A DNA stretch of 64,000 bases from Apophysomyces variabilis (GCA_002749535.1 MZZL01000133.1:260500-324499); one strand, 5' to 3'. Counted from the first letter of the stretch, positions 11,385-23,385 are shown. Numbers and translations: made by a program. Notes: a model not told the origin generated them from the sequence alone.

Positions 11385-11690
11385 GTCGACGAAGAACACC
11401 TTTATGCTATCATTTAGACATAGAAGTTGCGAAAATCACAGTTAGTGAATATCACGAATTACAGTATAGGCGGTGTCTTCCACTCCTCTCGGATATTCTA
11501 GTTATCTTAAAAGAAGCTGTAGTTGGGGGCTAGCGGATATTTTTCTTTGCCATATGAAGAGAAGAAGTTCCCTATAGAGATACTCATAGGGCTCGATTTG
11601 GATCTGATCTGCCAATGTGTGGGTTTCGGATGCCCCGTACATAGCCTGACCGCCTGTTTGCCTGCGAGCATATTGATCTATCTCTGTACC
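11385..11690 (+). repeat. Degenerate relic, unit 2 (paired with 8935-9225)
   Basis: Diverged copy of the relic upstream of copy 2. GACGAAGAACACC, GACATAGAAGTTGCGAAA, AGGCGGTGTCTTCCACT and CTGACCGCCTG align in order. Its frame is broken by several stops, so this copy is clearly noncoding. Confidence 0.5.
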
Positions 11691-11840
11691 ACGTGACATA
11701 CAGTAGATGAGTCCCCAGTCTTGGAGAGTTCTGGTCATAAGTACAATCGGCTATGGGATAACCCGGGATAATAACGACCAGTAGACACCCAACTGTTCAC
11801 GGCAGACATCTTGCAAGATTAGAGTTTAATCTCGGTTATG

Positions 11841-11938
11841 ACAAGAGGCTAGGCGAGGATCACCTGCGTATTTGTGTCACTCTAAGAGGGGGCGCAATAT
11901 GAAGCACTCAGCTGTCCCACGTTACTGTTTGGCTATGG
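11841..11938 (+). promoter_or_regulatory. Shared upstream block, HET-like copy 3
   Basis: AAGAGGCTAGGCGAGG, CGTATTTGTGTCACTCTAAG, ATATGAAGCACTCAGCTGTC and TACTGTTTGGCTAT in the common order, ending about 47 bp before the ATG. The best match is to the block before copy 6. Confidence 0.6.
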
Positions 11939-11984
11939 ATGTCGCGCCGCCACTAACTATTAGAAGCGAACGTCGTTGAAGAAG

Positions 11985-13247
11985 ATGCACGACATTGTGC
12001 TCCTAGACACGAAATCCACATACTGGAACATCGTTTGTGTGTCCGAGCCATTCGATGAAAATGTCCCAGACTACTATGCGGTTTCGTATCGATGGGGAGA
12101 ACACGTTCAATGGAGAGTACAAACGCCCGAGTACGTTGCATTTGTCACTTCCATGTCGCGAGGCAATCTGATCGAGCTATGCGAGTTATGTCGAGATGTC
12201 GTACCTTATCTTTGGATAGATGCCATCTGCATAAACCAATCCGATATGGTGGAGAGAAAGAAAGCCATCAAAAACATGGACGATATATATCGGTTGGCAA
12301 AAAGAATCGTCGCTGTACCTGACCTTTGTTACTGCTATCAAAATCCTCGAATGCAGGGCGTGACGAGGGAAGACATCTATTTGGCAATGGAAGAGATATC
12401 TCGAAACGAAATAGAACTCACTAGCATTGAATCCATGGGCCGCGCTGTAAGAGAACAACTTCGTATAAGGTCATTGATTGGTGCCATGTTTATTTGTGAA
12501 ATTATCCACGAATGGGCCTGTCGATGCTGGGTGATCAGCGAGCGGACCATTGGTGTGAGCCACGATAAGCTGGATATTATCATATTGAGAGCAGGTGCAA
12601 GCATTCCCTACAAATTTTGGAAACAGTATCTACCCATTGACTGGTCCATTGAGTTCGACCAGATTGCTCTTGTGCGCGCGATCATTAATTCGAAATCAAC
12701 GAAGTACATCGATCGCCTGTTCGCCATACTTCCTCATACCAAATACTTGTACGCCGTGCCAAGGTTGGTAGACGAGGGAATAGCCATCGAAAATATGATT
12801 GATTTGAAGATGGCTTTATTCGACATCCTAGATATGGATGGTAAAATGATACTATTGCAAGACCAACTTTTGTTCGATGCGCCTCCATACCAATTCCCAT
12901 CCTTTTTAAGGGACAAAGAGTTTCAGGGTGTAACAGAAATCAGATTTTGGGAGTATTATTCTAATATTGAGGCGATGATTTTCAATGGAAACTATGCATT
13001 GAGGGTGTCGGGTCCTTATACGATCCCTTCTTCGCCGCAAGTTTCTCGCAAATCGGTTGAGCTGTTGGGTGCTGGAATTGAAGCAGTGATTGATGTTCTT
13101 CTGGGTGTAAACATATTCAGCGATTCAAACAAAATTCTTCTTCGATGTGTATTTTCCAATGGCATTTGTGTGGCGGATTCCATACAAGATTTGTGGAATG
13201 ATCCATGCAATGACTTTAACAACTATGGTGAATTTGTAATACTATAA
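11985..13247 (+). CDS. HET-domain-like protein, copy 3 (intact)
   Basis: Single exon, 420 aa from the ATG of MHDIVLLDT; the frame opens 9 bp earlier only with TTG. HET-family features in order: SYRWGEH (about 34-40), LWIDAICINQSD (76-87), a basic stretch with KNMDDIYRLAKRI (97-108), EWACRCWVISERTIGV (176-191) and STKYIDRLFAILPH (238-251). The C-terminal 170 residues are specific to this family, with a conserved ALRVSGPYTIPSSP motif. No signal peptide or membrane helix is evident, so it is probably cytosolic. In ascomycetes HET domains act in heterokaryon incompatibility and cell death; that role here is inference. It follows copy 2 head to tail and is followed by the HEATR6-like gene. Confidence 0.85.
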   Translation: MHDIVLLDTKSTYWNIVCVSEPFDENVPDYYAVSYRWGEHVQWRVQTPEYVAFVTSMSRGNLIELCELCRDVVPYLWIDAICINQSDMVERKKAIKNMDDIYRLAKRIVAVPDLCYCYQNPRMQGVTREDIYLAMEEISRNEIELTSIESMGRAVREQLRIRSLIGAMFICEIIHEWACRCWVISERTIGVSHDKLDIIILRAGASIPYKFWKQYLPIDWSIEFDQIALVRAIINSKSTKYIDRLFAILPHTKYLYAVPRLVDEGIAIENMIDLKMALFDILDMDGKMILLQDQLLFDAPPYQFPSFLRDKEFQGVTEIRFWEYYSNIEAMIFNGNYALRVSGPYTIPSSPQVSRKSVELLGAGIEAVIDVLLGVNIFSDSNKILLRCVFSNGICVADSIQDLWNDPCNDFNNYGEFVIL

Positions 13248-13643
13248 TAAAGTTCACAGTAATTGTTGCAAAAAGAAATAGTCTTGGCTTGCGGCAAACC
13301 GGGTTTAAACGATCTCAATGCATCTAAAGACCGTCAATTGGTGTATTCCAATCCTGGGGTATTTGGTACGGAAAGCGTAATTGATAAGTCACCAGAGCAA
13401 TCGATTTTGGATTTCGGTTTAGCCAACAGGAAAAGCAAACGATCAGGCATTTTTTGTTCATAGCACATCTTATATTTTACGTTTCCATACCCAATACCGC
13501 AACGATCATTTAATTCTTTATGCAGTGGTAGTGTCCAAATCATGCAAAAATCCCAATCAGGGCAACAGTGGCTTGGTGACAAGTTGGTCTCGTACAACTC
13601 GATTGACAGAAATAGGCATAGCTTTCGGTTTGTCCTGTCAACC

Positions 13644-16600
13644 ATGGCCAGACCTGCAAACAATCAAAAACTGCAACAACAATTCCAGAATCAACTGGTC
13701 CAACTCCACTCAATAGCCCTTCCCAACAATGAGACACCAACAGCTACTCTCGCATTGCTCAATAACCTGAACAACATGGACCATTTCAACAAGGATGTAA
13801 CCGATCAGGTGTGCCCATTAAACTAGCGACTCCATTCTTTCCCTTGTCACACTCATTCGTGTCATCTAAAACCTTGTTCAGCAAATTATCGACCTCATCG
13901 TCACTGGATGCAAGGTAGTAGGTGTCGATGACGAGGCCTGTTCAGCTCTATGCAAGTTCATGTTTAAGCAGTACTCGAAACAGGTACGAATAACAACGAG
14001 AAGAAACCACGAGAAAAAACTTATAAAAGTACGACCATCCTTGTTAGATCCGGTTATCCAGTCTAAGACAGTATCAATTGGATGCTTGTATGGCCTACTT
14101 GCTTGATGGCTTGGAGACAGACGCTACAGTTCCTAAAGTTGACATGCTTCGTGCTCTCAGTGCCTTGGTCTTTGAAAACGCTAGCAGTACTTCCAAGGTA
14201 TTTCCTTTTACTTATCCTTATTTTTTTCTTTGTTTTGAACTTCCTTTTTGCTACTTTCTAGTTTCATCCCAGAATAGCCAAGGTATTGCTGGCGCTCGCC
14301 GACCGGAACACGAAACCTCTGGAGATCCGCCGCATGGCTATCAACTGTATTGGGAATGTCTGCGCTGGCGCAGGACAGAAATTACAGCCTTATTATAAAG
14401 ATTATTATGATGTGGTCTTATCAAATATTTGCACCGTCAATCATACTTCGCATGGCACGATGATGGTAGCCTCTCCCACTCTCGATTTCACGGATTCTGC
14501 TGTTAGAAAGGTTAGGAAATCATATAACAAATTTCAAGGGAAGTTGGCTTATATGCTATGGTAAAAAAATTTCACTAGGTCGCCAGCAGTACGTTGCGGG
14601 CAATTCAGTTCCTCTTACTTCAGGACAAAACTCTTGTGACTAATCCTCTATGTGACATTATCCAAATCATCTACACGTTCATTTTCATGCACGTTTCCGT
14701 TCAAGCTTACAGCACCATGGGAGCCAAAGGTGAGCTTCTTCGCAGGCAGAAACGATTCCTTTTTTACTTACACATAGTATACGTTTAGATATAGTACCGA
14801 CTGCTTCCACCTCAACTTCATCTCAAACTAGGCCAGGGCACCTTCGTCCACGCGTGCCATCTCAACCCATTCGGCCCGTTTTAACTTGGAGAACAAAGAC
14901 ATTAAAGCCTGTCGGTCTGATGAGCTCAGACTCAGAATTATCCGATTCGGAATCTATTTCCTTCAATTCTCGAAAGCAGTAGGTATTCAAGGGTATGTCC
15001 ATAGCTCAAGCATTAACGCGTTTCGTCTCTCTGTAGGAGAGATGATTCCAAAATTCGCATCAACGCGCTTCTATGTCTGGCAGCAATTGCTAAAGTAAAA
15101 AAGAAAATCATAGGAGAGGCAGACCTCTCTTTCGTTTGAACATCTTTGGTTGACGTATGTTTCTTTAGACTTCGCCACGTGTATTATACGCTCACTGGTA
15201 CAAGTTTATCCCAGACACGTTTGCGACATTTTTGAGTAACCATACCGACACGAGCTCCTCCGAACCTCGTTTGACAGCAACACTCCGATCCGATAACCAA
15301 CCTTTTTCATTGTTTACTATTCTTCTTTATGATCCGACAGCCTCTGTGCGTTCAGCTGTATGCAATACATTGATTGCTATGCTAGATGGATCTAAACAGT
15401 ATTTAAGCATCGCTTCTGACAGGTAAGTTGATCTGTGTATAAACAATGGGTAGAAAGAGGATATGAACTTTGCTTTTTACAGAGAATCAAAATCTTCATT
15501 TACATCCCGTTCGGAGCAACTTGCAGCTATATTGCGTGATGTCCATTCTGGTTTAGTATATGCGCTTCTGAAAGAAGAGCAACCTCAAGTATTAATTTTG
15601 ATCATGAAGGTAACTCTAGTTGAGGAATAAGGAAATCAATATCATGTAAACATTTAATGCTCTCCTGCTCGATAGGTCATATGTACGCTGGTTTCCAATT
15701 GCCCATACGACCGTCTGGCTAAAGGCTATCTGTCCCAACTATACCAAACCGTGATGACTCATTGGCAAAAGGCTTGTACGTCTAAATTGTATCTGTCGTA
15801 CGCTCATTTTGTTAAACAATGTCACTGTAGCTACAAGCATTCGCACATCTGTACTTCAGGTCGTCACAGCCATTTTAGATACCAAATCAAGACAAGATGA
15901 AGTGAGCCAGTTGGTCGAATCCTCTTCCTTGGTTGATTCTATGCTAGAAGCATGTCATGCACCCGAAAGAGATGGTCCACTTCGAATCGAGATATGGCAG
16001 ACTTTTTCGATGCTTGCCAAAATGCAGTTTGCTCTTGTTTTGTAAGTATTTCTGTTTATATTATATGTTATGGAAGGACGCAAACGAAGACTAAGTGTGT
16101 AGCAAGGCGTGGAGCAAGATCAGTTGCTGTTTTGAGGAAGCGTTGAATGACTCGGACATGTCAGTGCGGGTGGCCGCGCTTAAATTTGCAGAATCTTATG
16201 GGTACGCCATTGACGCTGCTTTTACCGAGGAAACGGAGGATATCATTCAGGTAAAACAAATCAAGAAAGATTATGCGCATGAAAGTGCTCATTAAAGCTA
16301 TTTTTATCCAGGCACGTCATGTAGCGTGGTGGACACTTATGCTGGAGAAGTATATTCAGCAATCATCTTTGGATGAAGCTGCTTCTGTAAGGATGATGAC
16401 TTGCGATTGCATAGCGAGTATGTCCAAACATGTTTTTAGCCACTTTGCGGTAAGACAAAAATTCTTGATCTAAAAGATTTGCTTGCTGACTCCCGTCGTT
16501 GTCATAGCCTCGTTATCAGAGACTTTCGGTGACTCTTTTGCTTCCACTTGCCTCTGATCAGGATGCTAATGTTAGAGCTGCGGCATGTCGTGCATTGGGT

Positions 16601-17628
16601 GTCTTTGTCCTATTTCCTGATTTACGGGAGGATCCCCTTTTCGTGTCAGATATGGCTGCTGCTGTATTGGAACAGACAAAAGACAAGACAGTTTTAGTCC
16701 GAGTGCGAGCCAGTTGGGCACAAGGCAATTTATGTGATGCTATGGTTCTGGAGAGGTAATAGTGTCATATCTATTGTTTGTCTGATTGAATCGACTCAAT
16801 GGAAAAATCTCGTAGCGAAAAGGAAGAGTTTCATTTGCAGGAATGGATACCGGTTGCAACGTGGGTTCAAATATTGGAAAATGCAACGGCAGCCTCGCTT
16901 GACAATGATAAGGTTAGGAAGGATGTGGAATAACTCACGGGCTAATGCATTTTGTCTCTGTCTAGTTGAGATCCAATGCAGTACGTGCTATAGGTAGTTT
17001 ACTGCGCGTCACCCCCAAGCCTTTCTTTGAAAGCGGACGTGTGTTGATAAGGAACGCAATGGCAGGATTGATTAAGAACATTGAAACCGGTTCTCTCAAA
17101 GTAAAAAAGAGGAACTTGATCCTACTTCGCTCCGGTTAACACATTTTTCTTCTTCCATAGACGCGCTGGAACGCATGTCATGCTGCGAGTAATATGCTAC
17201 GTAACCCTGATTTCCCTATTGGCCGTATGGAAGGAGGTGGTCTCTTCCCCTGGACCAACGGACTTTACAGCGCCCTATGTCAATCTCTGACGCAGTGCAA
17301 GAACTTCAAAGTGAGAATCAATGCTTGTTTGGCCTTGGCAGCACCCATGGAAAGAGACCGTTACGGTGACCCGCGGCAATTGGGAGCTGTCGTGGATGGC
17401 ATTCTGACGGCCTGGAATGCTTGTGAGAACGAAGAGGCGGACTATCAAGAAGTCCGATACAAAGAACAACTTAAGAATCAGGTATATATGATGAATGTAT
17501 CCGGCAATACATATTTAAACACTCAATAGATTGTGCTGGCGTTGAAACATTTGTATGACTGGATGCCAGTGGCAACGAAAACAATGGTTGATACCATTTT
17601 AATTGATCAAATGGCAATCAATAAATAA
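13644..17628 (+). CDS. HEATR6-like HEAT-repeat protein, 18 exons
   Basis: Exons 13644-13808, 13882-13983, 14048-14197, 14262-14510, 14579-14729, 14789-14978, 15037-15094, 15169-15422, 15483-15609, 15676-15775, 15831-16041, 16103-16250, 16312-16449, 16508-16755, 16816-16912, 16966-17100, 17161-17481 and 17530-17628. Codon phases carry through every junction. The ATG sits in a good context (tcaaccATGGcc). The product is an alpha-solenoid of HEAT-type repeats. The segment around exons 7-10 (DDSKIRINALLCLAAIAK, then a Trp-containing helix and DPTASVRSAVCNTLIAMLDG) matches the DUF4042/HEATR6 type. Repeats recur near the C-terminus (DANVRAAACRALGVFVLFPDL; KVRINACLALAAPMERDRYG). The function of HEATR6 is poorly known and its partners cannot be read from sequence. 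It is a conserved gene embedded in the HET-like array. Confidence 0.85.
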
Positions 17629-18077
17629 AGCAATTGGGCTTTTCTAGAATATACCAAACGATCTATTGGCATTGAATTGCCCTGCTAATGGGTTCCTACT
17701 TTTATACTACGATGAAAGGACCTTGTGTTTGCATGGCATCGCAGTGAACTAACATGGGTGGCTAGACGACCGATTAGCTGTCACTCTCGTGTTCAGCGTT
17801 AAAGAATGGTTGTAGTGTGATTGTAAGATAGAAATAAACCTCAAAGAACAGTTTGTACATTTCATCTGTTAGAAAGCATTGCCCGAACGGATCTGCTCCG
17901 AGCCCTCATTGCGCCTCATGTCATATTCCTCAGGACCCAAGCCTAAGATTAGTTTTATGAAGTGAATGTTTGTTTGTGGGCGTTACCACCAACATTAAGG
18001 AGGCAATAAACCAACCGGGACGTTGTTAAATGCATAAAAGAACCGGCACTTGCTGGTTTTCCGATTACCATAGATTC

Positions 18078-19499
18078 ATGAGCGAGATTGTACTTTTGGA
18101 CACAGAATCCGACTTCAACAACATCAAATGTATATCCATACCGTTCGACGAAGAGGTTCCCGCATACTACGCAATTTCGTACCGATGGGGTGTGCATCCT
18201 GAATGGAAAGCGCCAACTCCAAATTATATAGCCTCCATCACTTCGATTTCGCAAAGGAATCTGATAAAGCTGTGCAAGCTATACCATCAGAGAATACGTT
18301 ACATTTGGATCGATGTCGTATGTGTCAATCAAACAGACAAGAATCACAGAAAAATGGCAATCAAAAATATGGACAACATATATCGATGGGCAGAAACAAT
18401 TATAGCAGTACCCGATTTGTGCTATTGCGAAGAAAACCCTCTAATGGAAGATATTACCAAACAAGATATCGAAGCGGCAATTATTAAAGAGTGGAGAAAG
18501 CAACGGCATAGAATAGACGGAGGGTTCAGTTCTTCCACGCAATTGTTTGATAAATATGAGGCAGGAACATACTTAGGCCTTCGGTTAGACGTTGGCGAGC
18601 TCCGGAAGGAAATGGAACCATGGAACAAAGGCGGCCGTTGGTTCCGTTTTCCTCATGATAATTACACTGATCTAATATGTCGACTGGGCAACGAGTTGGA
18701 AGGCATTAGGTTTGTTTCCAAAGTTATGAACGAATGGGCACAGAGGGCTTGGGTAGTTAGCGAACGCTTTATCGGTGTGAATGGCAGAAAACTACTTATA
18801 CATATATTGAGGGCAAATGCGGTTGTTTTTTGGGAGGTTTTCTGGGACGAAGACTCTGACATTAAGTGGAAGGTCGAATTGGAATCTGACGATCTTTTTA
18901 AGACAATCTTTAATTGCAAGTCAACCAAGTTCATCGACCGCTTGTTCGCGATCCTTCCTCACTCTGGATACCAGTATGATGAGCAGAAATTGTTAGATGA
19001 GGACATTGCTGTGGACAACGAGCAGGATTTAAAGCGGGTTTTATTTCATGTACTAGCCAAACAGGGTAGAAGAAATCTGTTGCATTACCTCGCCGAGGAA
19101 CTATCACATTACGACCTTGACGAACGCGAAGACTTTCCCTATGTGTTCCCATTGTCTATGAAGGAAACAGATCTTCCAGTGTTGAGCGACCGGAGCACAA
19201 GGTACATTATGGAGATCGAACCAATAACCACAAAAGATGGAACACGTGCTCTGAAAGTTTCGTGTCCTTTCATTTATCCCTACCGACCGTTTTGGTACGA
19301 TGATTTCGGGTTATCGGATGAAGACATTGTCCTATATGACTCGTATGATTCGTATAATCAATACAGGGATAGTAAAGACTGCTCTGTATACGGTTATAAA
19401 TGCCGAAAGTCAAACGGCCTGTGGAGATTGATGGAAACGACAATGGTTAGATTTTCTCCAAGCAAATGTAGATACGGTGAATTTCTGATCGTTCCGTAA
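18078..19499 (+). CDS. HET-domain-like protein, copy 4 (intact, long form)
   Basis: Single exon, 473 aa from MSEIVLLDTESDFNN; an upstream in-frame ATG at 18030 would add 16 residues that no paralogue has. Motifs: YYAISYRWGVHPEWK (about 30-44), IRYIWIDVVCVNQTD (73-87), EWAQRAWVVSERFIGV (219-234) and STKFIDRLFAILPH. It belongs with copy 5 in a subfamily that carries about 43 extra residues between the HET core and the EWAQRAW motif, rich in charged and aromatic residues. The C-terminus differs from copies 2/3/6/7 and has the shared phrase LKVSCPFIYPYRP. Probably cytosolic. Divergence from copy 3 is much greater than between copies 2 and 3. Confidence 0.83.
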   Translation: MSEIVLLDTESDFNNIKCISIPFDEEVPAYYAISYRWGVHPEWKAPTPNYIASITSISQRNLIKLCKLYHQRIRYIWIDVVCVNQTDKNHRKMAIKNMDNIYRWAETIIAVPDLCYCEENPLMEDITKQDIEAAIIKEWRKQRHRIDGGFSSSTQLFDKYEAGTYLGLRLDVGELRKEMEPWNKGGRWFRFPHDNYTDLICRLGNELEGIRFVSKVMNEWAQRAWVVSERFIGVNGRKLLIHILRANAVVFWEVFWDEDSDIKWKVELESDDLFKTIFNCKSTKFIDRLFAILPHSGYQYDEQKLLDEDIAVDNEQDLKRVLFHVLAKQGRRNLLHYLAEELSHYDLDEREDFPYVFPLSMKETDLPVLSDRSTRYIMEIEPITTKDGTRALKVSCPFIYPYRPFWYDDFGLSDEDIVLYDSYDSYNQYRDSKDCSVYGYKCRKSNGLWRLMETTMVRFSPSKCRYGEFLIVP

Positions 19500-20339
19500 A
19501 CCTACTATAACTCTTTTAGGAAGGGCATATGAGGCAACATCATCTAACGGTATAATTTTCTGTCTCCTTACATGTTTATTTTTTGGATGCAAAATCTTTC
19601 TTCTAAGAGATTAGATACGTTTTGTATAAAACTTAATTAAGACTCTCTGCCACATGATATGTAATAATCATCAAAGGGTGCTCCGGATACCACTATCCGG
19701 TTCACACTTATTGTATGGATACAATACCCTACTTCAGTTGGAACACGCCTTTCTGTAACCCCAAATTGCATTTATTTTTCTCATTCTGAAGAGAAAGGCA
19801 TTGGGCAACTTTAAAAATCCAAGACAGAACATGGGAATGCATAGTGTACTTAAACTGTCTTTTGCTTGAAGCAAACAATAGCGTCAGTGATACTGTGGTG
19901 TCACCTTGGCGTACATGGAAAACGGTTGTGTGAATTTTTAATCAACTTATACTCTTTTTGACAACAATTTATCTTTAAACGTAGTCTATATCTAAGGCGA
20001 TATTACTACTTTCAATTGTTTCCACACGGCGTACATAGTCTGGTATGATTCAATTGATGGCACAAGTCCAAAGAAAGTTCACTGGCGCGTATTTGTTTGC
20101 TATGAATACCACAACCGCTAACTTAATTGTTGAGCCAGTCGAAACTTCGATACTTAAAGTTGCCAAGTGTATCTGCCAAACCCGCTTTTATTTCTGTTTC
20201 TTAAGGATATACGTGAGACCGTGCTATGGATACAAGGCAGTGGTGGGGAAGAATCAAATGGACTTTAAGAAAATGCAATGAATGTCTTACCACCAATGAT
20301 CTAATTCCTGATTCACCTGACACATCCTCGTCGCGGAAA
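19500..20339. other. Intergenic spacer of the array
   Basis: No gene supported. An open frame at 20045-20281 shows no family features. Confidence 0.4.
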
Positions 20340-21734
20340 CTTCAAAACAGCAGTTAGATTGTTCTTCTGGATACAGAATCCGAGTTGAATAACATCAAAT
20401 GCGTATCTATACCGTTCAATGAAGATATTCCCGAATATTATGCAGTTTCATACTGGTGGGGAGTACATCCTCACTGAAAAGCGCGAACTCCGAATTACGT
20501 GGCGTACATCACTTCAATATCGCAGGGAAATTTAACCAAGCTGTGCAAGTTATACCGTCATGAAATACGCTACCTTTGGATTGATGTGGTGTGTCAACCA
20601 AGCAGATAGATAACATAGAAAAATGGCAATCAAAAATATGGACAACATGTATCGAACAGCAAAAAAGGTCATTGCAGTACCAGATTTATGTTATTGCAAT
20701 GAAAATCCTTTAATGGAGGATGTCACCAACACTGACATTGAAGAAGCGATTTTTGCATTGGAACATTTGGGCCAGGGCAGATATGAGAATTTGTGCCGCC
20801 AGATATCCGACAAAAACGGGTCGATGATGTACTCCGGCTACTTATTAGACGATAGCGAAGTGCACAAGAAGATGGAACTATGGGACGATGAGAAGTATTC
20901 CTGCCATCATATTGATGATTGCATTGTCGTAAAACAACCACTACCAACCGGAAAGAGAGGTTACGATTTTATTTCCAACATTATTAATGAATGGGCACAG
21001 AGAGCTTGGGTAATTAGCGAACGCACTATTGGTGTGAATGGCAAGAAACTAGTTATGCACATATTAAGAGCAAACGCGGTTATTTACTGGTGCCTTTTCG
21101 ACGAGATTAGCTGGCATTTTGGCTTTGTCCCAGACATTATCTTCGATACGATTTTCAATTCCAAGTCAAAGAATATAAGGATGCAGTGCGGAACCTGTTG
21201 GATAAAGAAATAACTGTTAATAATGAGGACGATTTGAAGTGGGTTTTATTCGATATATTAGACCGGGAGAGTAGGAAGGAACCATTGGATTATCTCCTTG
21301 AGAAAACATGGTATCGCCTTGTTGACGAACATGATGATTTTCCCTATGTAATGCCATTATCTGTGGTGGAGGATATTTACCTTCCAGCGTTGAACGAACC
21401 CGGCGAAGAAAACCTCTTCGATATTAAACGAACAACGACGCAAAGTGGAACACCTGCGCTGAAGGTTTCGTGTCCTTTCATTTATCTGCACCCGACGCAT
21501 TTGAAGGACAACTTTCAGCTGTCGGATGTGAATGACGATTCGGATATGCTCCTATATTATGCGCATACTGAGGAGTTTAAACAGTACTATGGTTATTGGT
21601 GTCGGAAGTCAAACAACACCTGGAGGTTGATTAAACGGACAGAAGTAGCATCTTCTGGGCACGTAAAGGGGTACGGTGAATTCCAGATTTTCTTTAAATC
21701 TACTATAACTCTCGCGGAAAGCTATACCTTTTGA
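20340..21734 (+). pseudogene. HET-domain-like copy 5 (long form), disrupted
   Basis: Closest to copy 4 over its full length. The start codon position reads as a TAG-containing stretch with no ATG. A TGA at 20475-20477 follows VHPH in place of Trp. The VCINQ region near 20590-20600 has lost bases (VVCQPS). About 90 bp covering STKFIDRLFAILPH is missing near 21170-21190, with a shift. The stop codon region is shifted so the frame runs on to 21734. The long-form insertion and EWAQRAWVISERTIGV are intact. Five independent lesions make this the most decayed copy. Confidence 0.85.
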
Positions 21735-22116
21735 TTTCCGGTAACTCTATTTCAGGTAATTTTTATGTATTACGTACTTGATCAAGCACATTATACTTGC
21801 TTGTAAAGCTCAAATCGGATAACCTTTCCTTCATCACTCCTTCGACGCACCATGTCAGCACATCGGCATATCCGCATACCTTATAGAGAAGCCAGTAATC
21901 TTATTCTTAACCTGAGCAATACAGTTTTGTCCTTGTATCAAACCTTGTATTTCATACAACATACTTAGACCATTTCTGGACCTTTTGATATCTACCATAT
22001 TACATATGCTACCATTGAAATATACCAACTGAAGAATCGCCATTGTACCTGGATCCTTAAAGCAAAGTTAATGGAAAATAAGAGGCTAGGAATCTACAAG
22101 AGTTATCGTGACTTTA

Positions 22117-23385
22117 TTAAATTATTACAAATTCACCATGATGCTCGTAATCGATATATGGTTGGCTCCGCTCATGATCTATTGAGTCTGCCACCCAAAT
22201 GTTGTTTGACCCGAAACATCGAAGGATTACGTTTGAATACTCATATTCATTGGTAGCCAAAAGAATATGTACCGCTTTTTCGGCTTTAGTACCCAACAGC
22301 TCAACGCATCTGTGAGGAACCTTTGGCGATGGGAGAATGGCGTAAGGACCCTTCACTTTTAAGGCATATTTTCCGTCGTGGGTTGCTGTGCTGATAGTAG
22401 AAAAGAGCCTTCTAAAGAAGAAAGGTCTTATGGCTTCAGTTTTCTCTTCCTTTATGAAGGACGGCAATTGGGATGGAAGCCTTCGATCCCGAAGAAGCTG
22501 GTCTTCCAATAGTAAGATTTTACCTTCCTCATTTAGGATGTCAAACAGAGTCATCTTCAACTCGATCATACTATTGACGGTTCGGCCCTCCTCTAACAAT
22601 TTCGGTACCATCATTTTATATTCGTCTATGTGAGGCAGTATCGCAAAAAGACGATCAATGTATTTTGATGATCGGGAATTAATGATATGCTTGATAAGCG
22701 TATGTTGGTTGAACTTGACGTCCCATTCAACGTCGGCATAGTGATCCCAGTCCGAAAAAGGGATCAATACACCTTCTCCTCTTAGTATAATTATATCCAG
22801 CTTCTTGCCGTTCAGTCCGATAGTTCGTTCGCTAATGACCCAACATCTATCTGCCCATTCTTGGATAACATCATGAATAAACGCGTGTGCTAGCGACAAT
22901 CTGATACGCATCTCTTCTCTCCGGTCGCTAGGACGTGAGTTTTGGTGCATGAAGTTTCTTTGGGTTCCGGATATATCCTTCACTACTAGTCTGATATCTT
23001 CCTCGGTAACCATTTCCATTCGTCGGTTCTGGATGCAAAAACAAAGATCAGGTACTGCGACGACTCTCTCCGACCATTCATATATACGGTCCATATTTTT
23101 TATAGCCGTTTTTCTCTGAACTATGTCTGCCTGATTGATGCATACGGCATCGATCCAGATGTAAGGTATAATATCACTAAGCACGTTACATAACTTGACC
23201 AGATTGTAGCGTGATATCGAAGTGACAGATGCCATGTAGTTGGGCGTTTTTGTTCTCCATTGAGGATGTTCTCCCCACCGATACGAAATGGCAAAGTAGT
23301 CTCCAACAGTTTGGTTGAACGGCTTGCACACGCATATGATGTTGCCGTATGTAGATCTTGTGTCCACAAGCACAATGTCATCCAT
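22117..23385 (-). CDS. HET-domain-like protein, copy 6 (intact)
   Basis: Single exon, 422 aa, ATG at 23385 (MDDIVLVDTRSTYGN). Motifs: YFAISYRWGEHPQWR, IPYIWIDAVCINQAD, EWADRCWVISERTIGL, SSKYIDRLFAILPH. A family C-terminus follows, with LKVKGPYAILPSP and HHGEFVII at the end. First of two adjacent minus-strand members. Its upstream region carries the shared promoter block, which supports expression from the same kind of promoter as copies 1-3. No introns, signal peptide or membrane segment. Confidence 0.85.
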   Translation of the reverse strand: MDDIVLVDTRSTYGNIICVCKPFNQTVGDYFAISYRWGEHPQWRTKTPNYMASVTSISRYNLVKLCNVLSDIIPYIWIDAVCINQADIVQRKTAIKNMDRIYEWSERVVAVPDLCFCIQNRRMEMVTEEDIRLVVKDISGTQRNFMHQNSRPSDRREEMRIRLSLAHAFIHDVIQEWADRCWVISERTIGLNGKKLDIIILRGEGVLIPFSDWDHYADVEWDVKFNQHTLIKHIINSRSSKYIDRLFAILPHIDEYKMMVPKLLEEGRTVNSMIELKMTLFDILNEEGKILLLEDQLLRDRRLPSQLPSFIKEEKTEAIRPFFFRRLFSTISTATHDGKYALKVKGPYAILPSPKVPHRCVELLGTKAEKAVHILLATNEYEYSNVILRCFGSNNIWVADSIDHERSQPYIDYEHHGEFVII

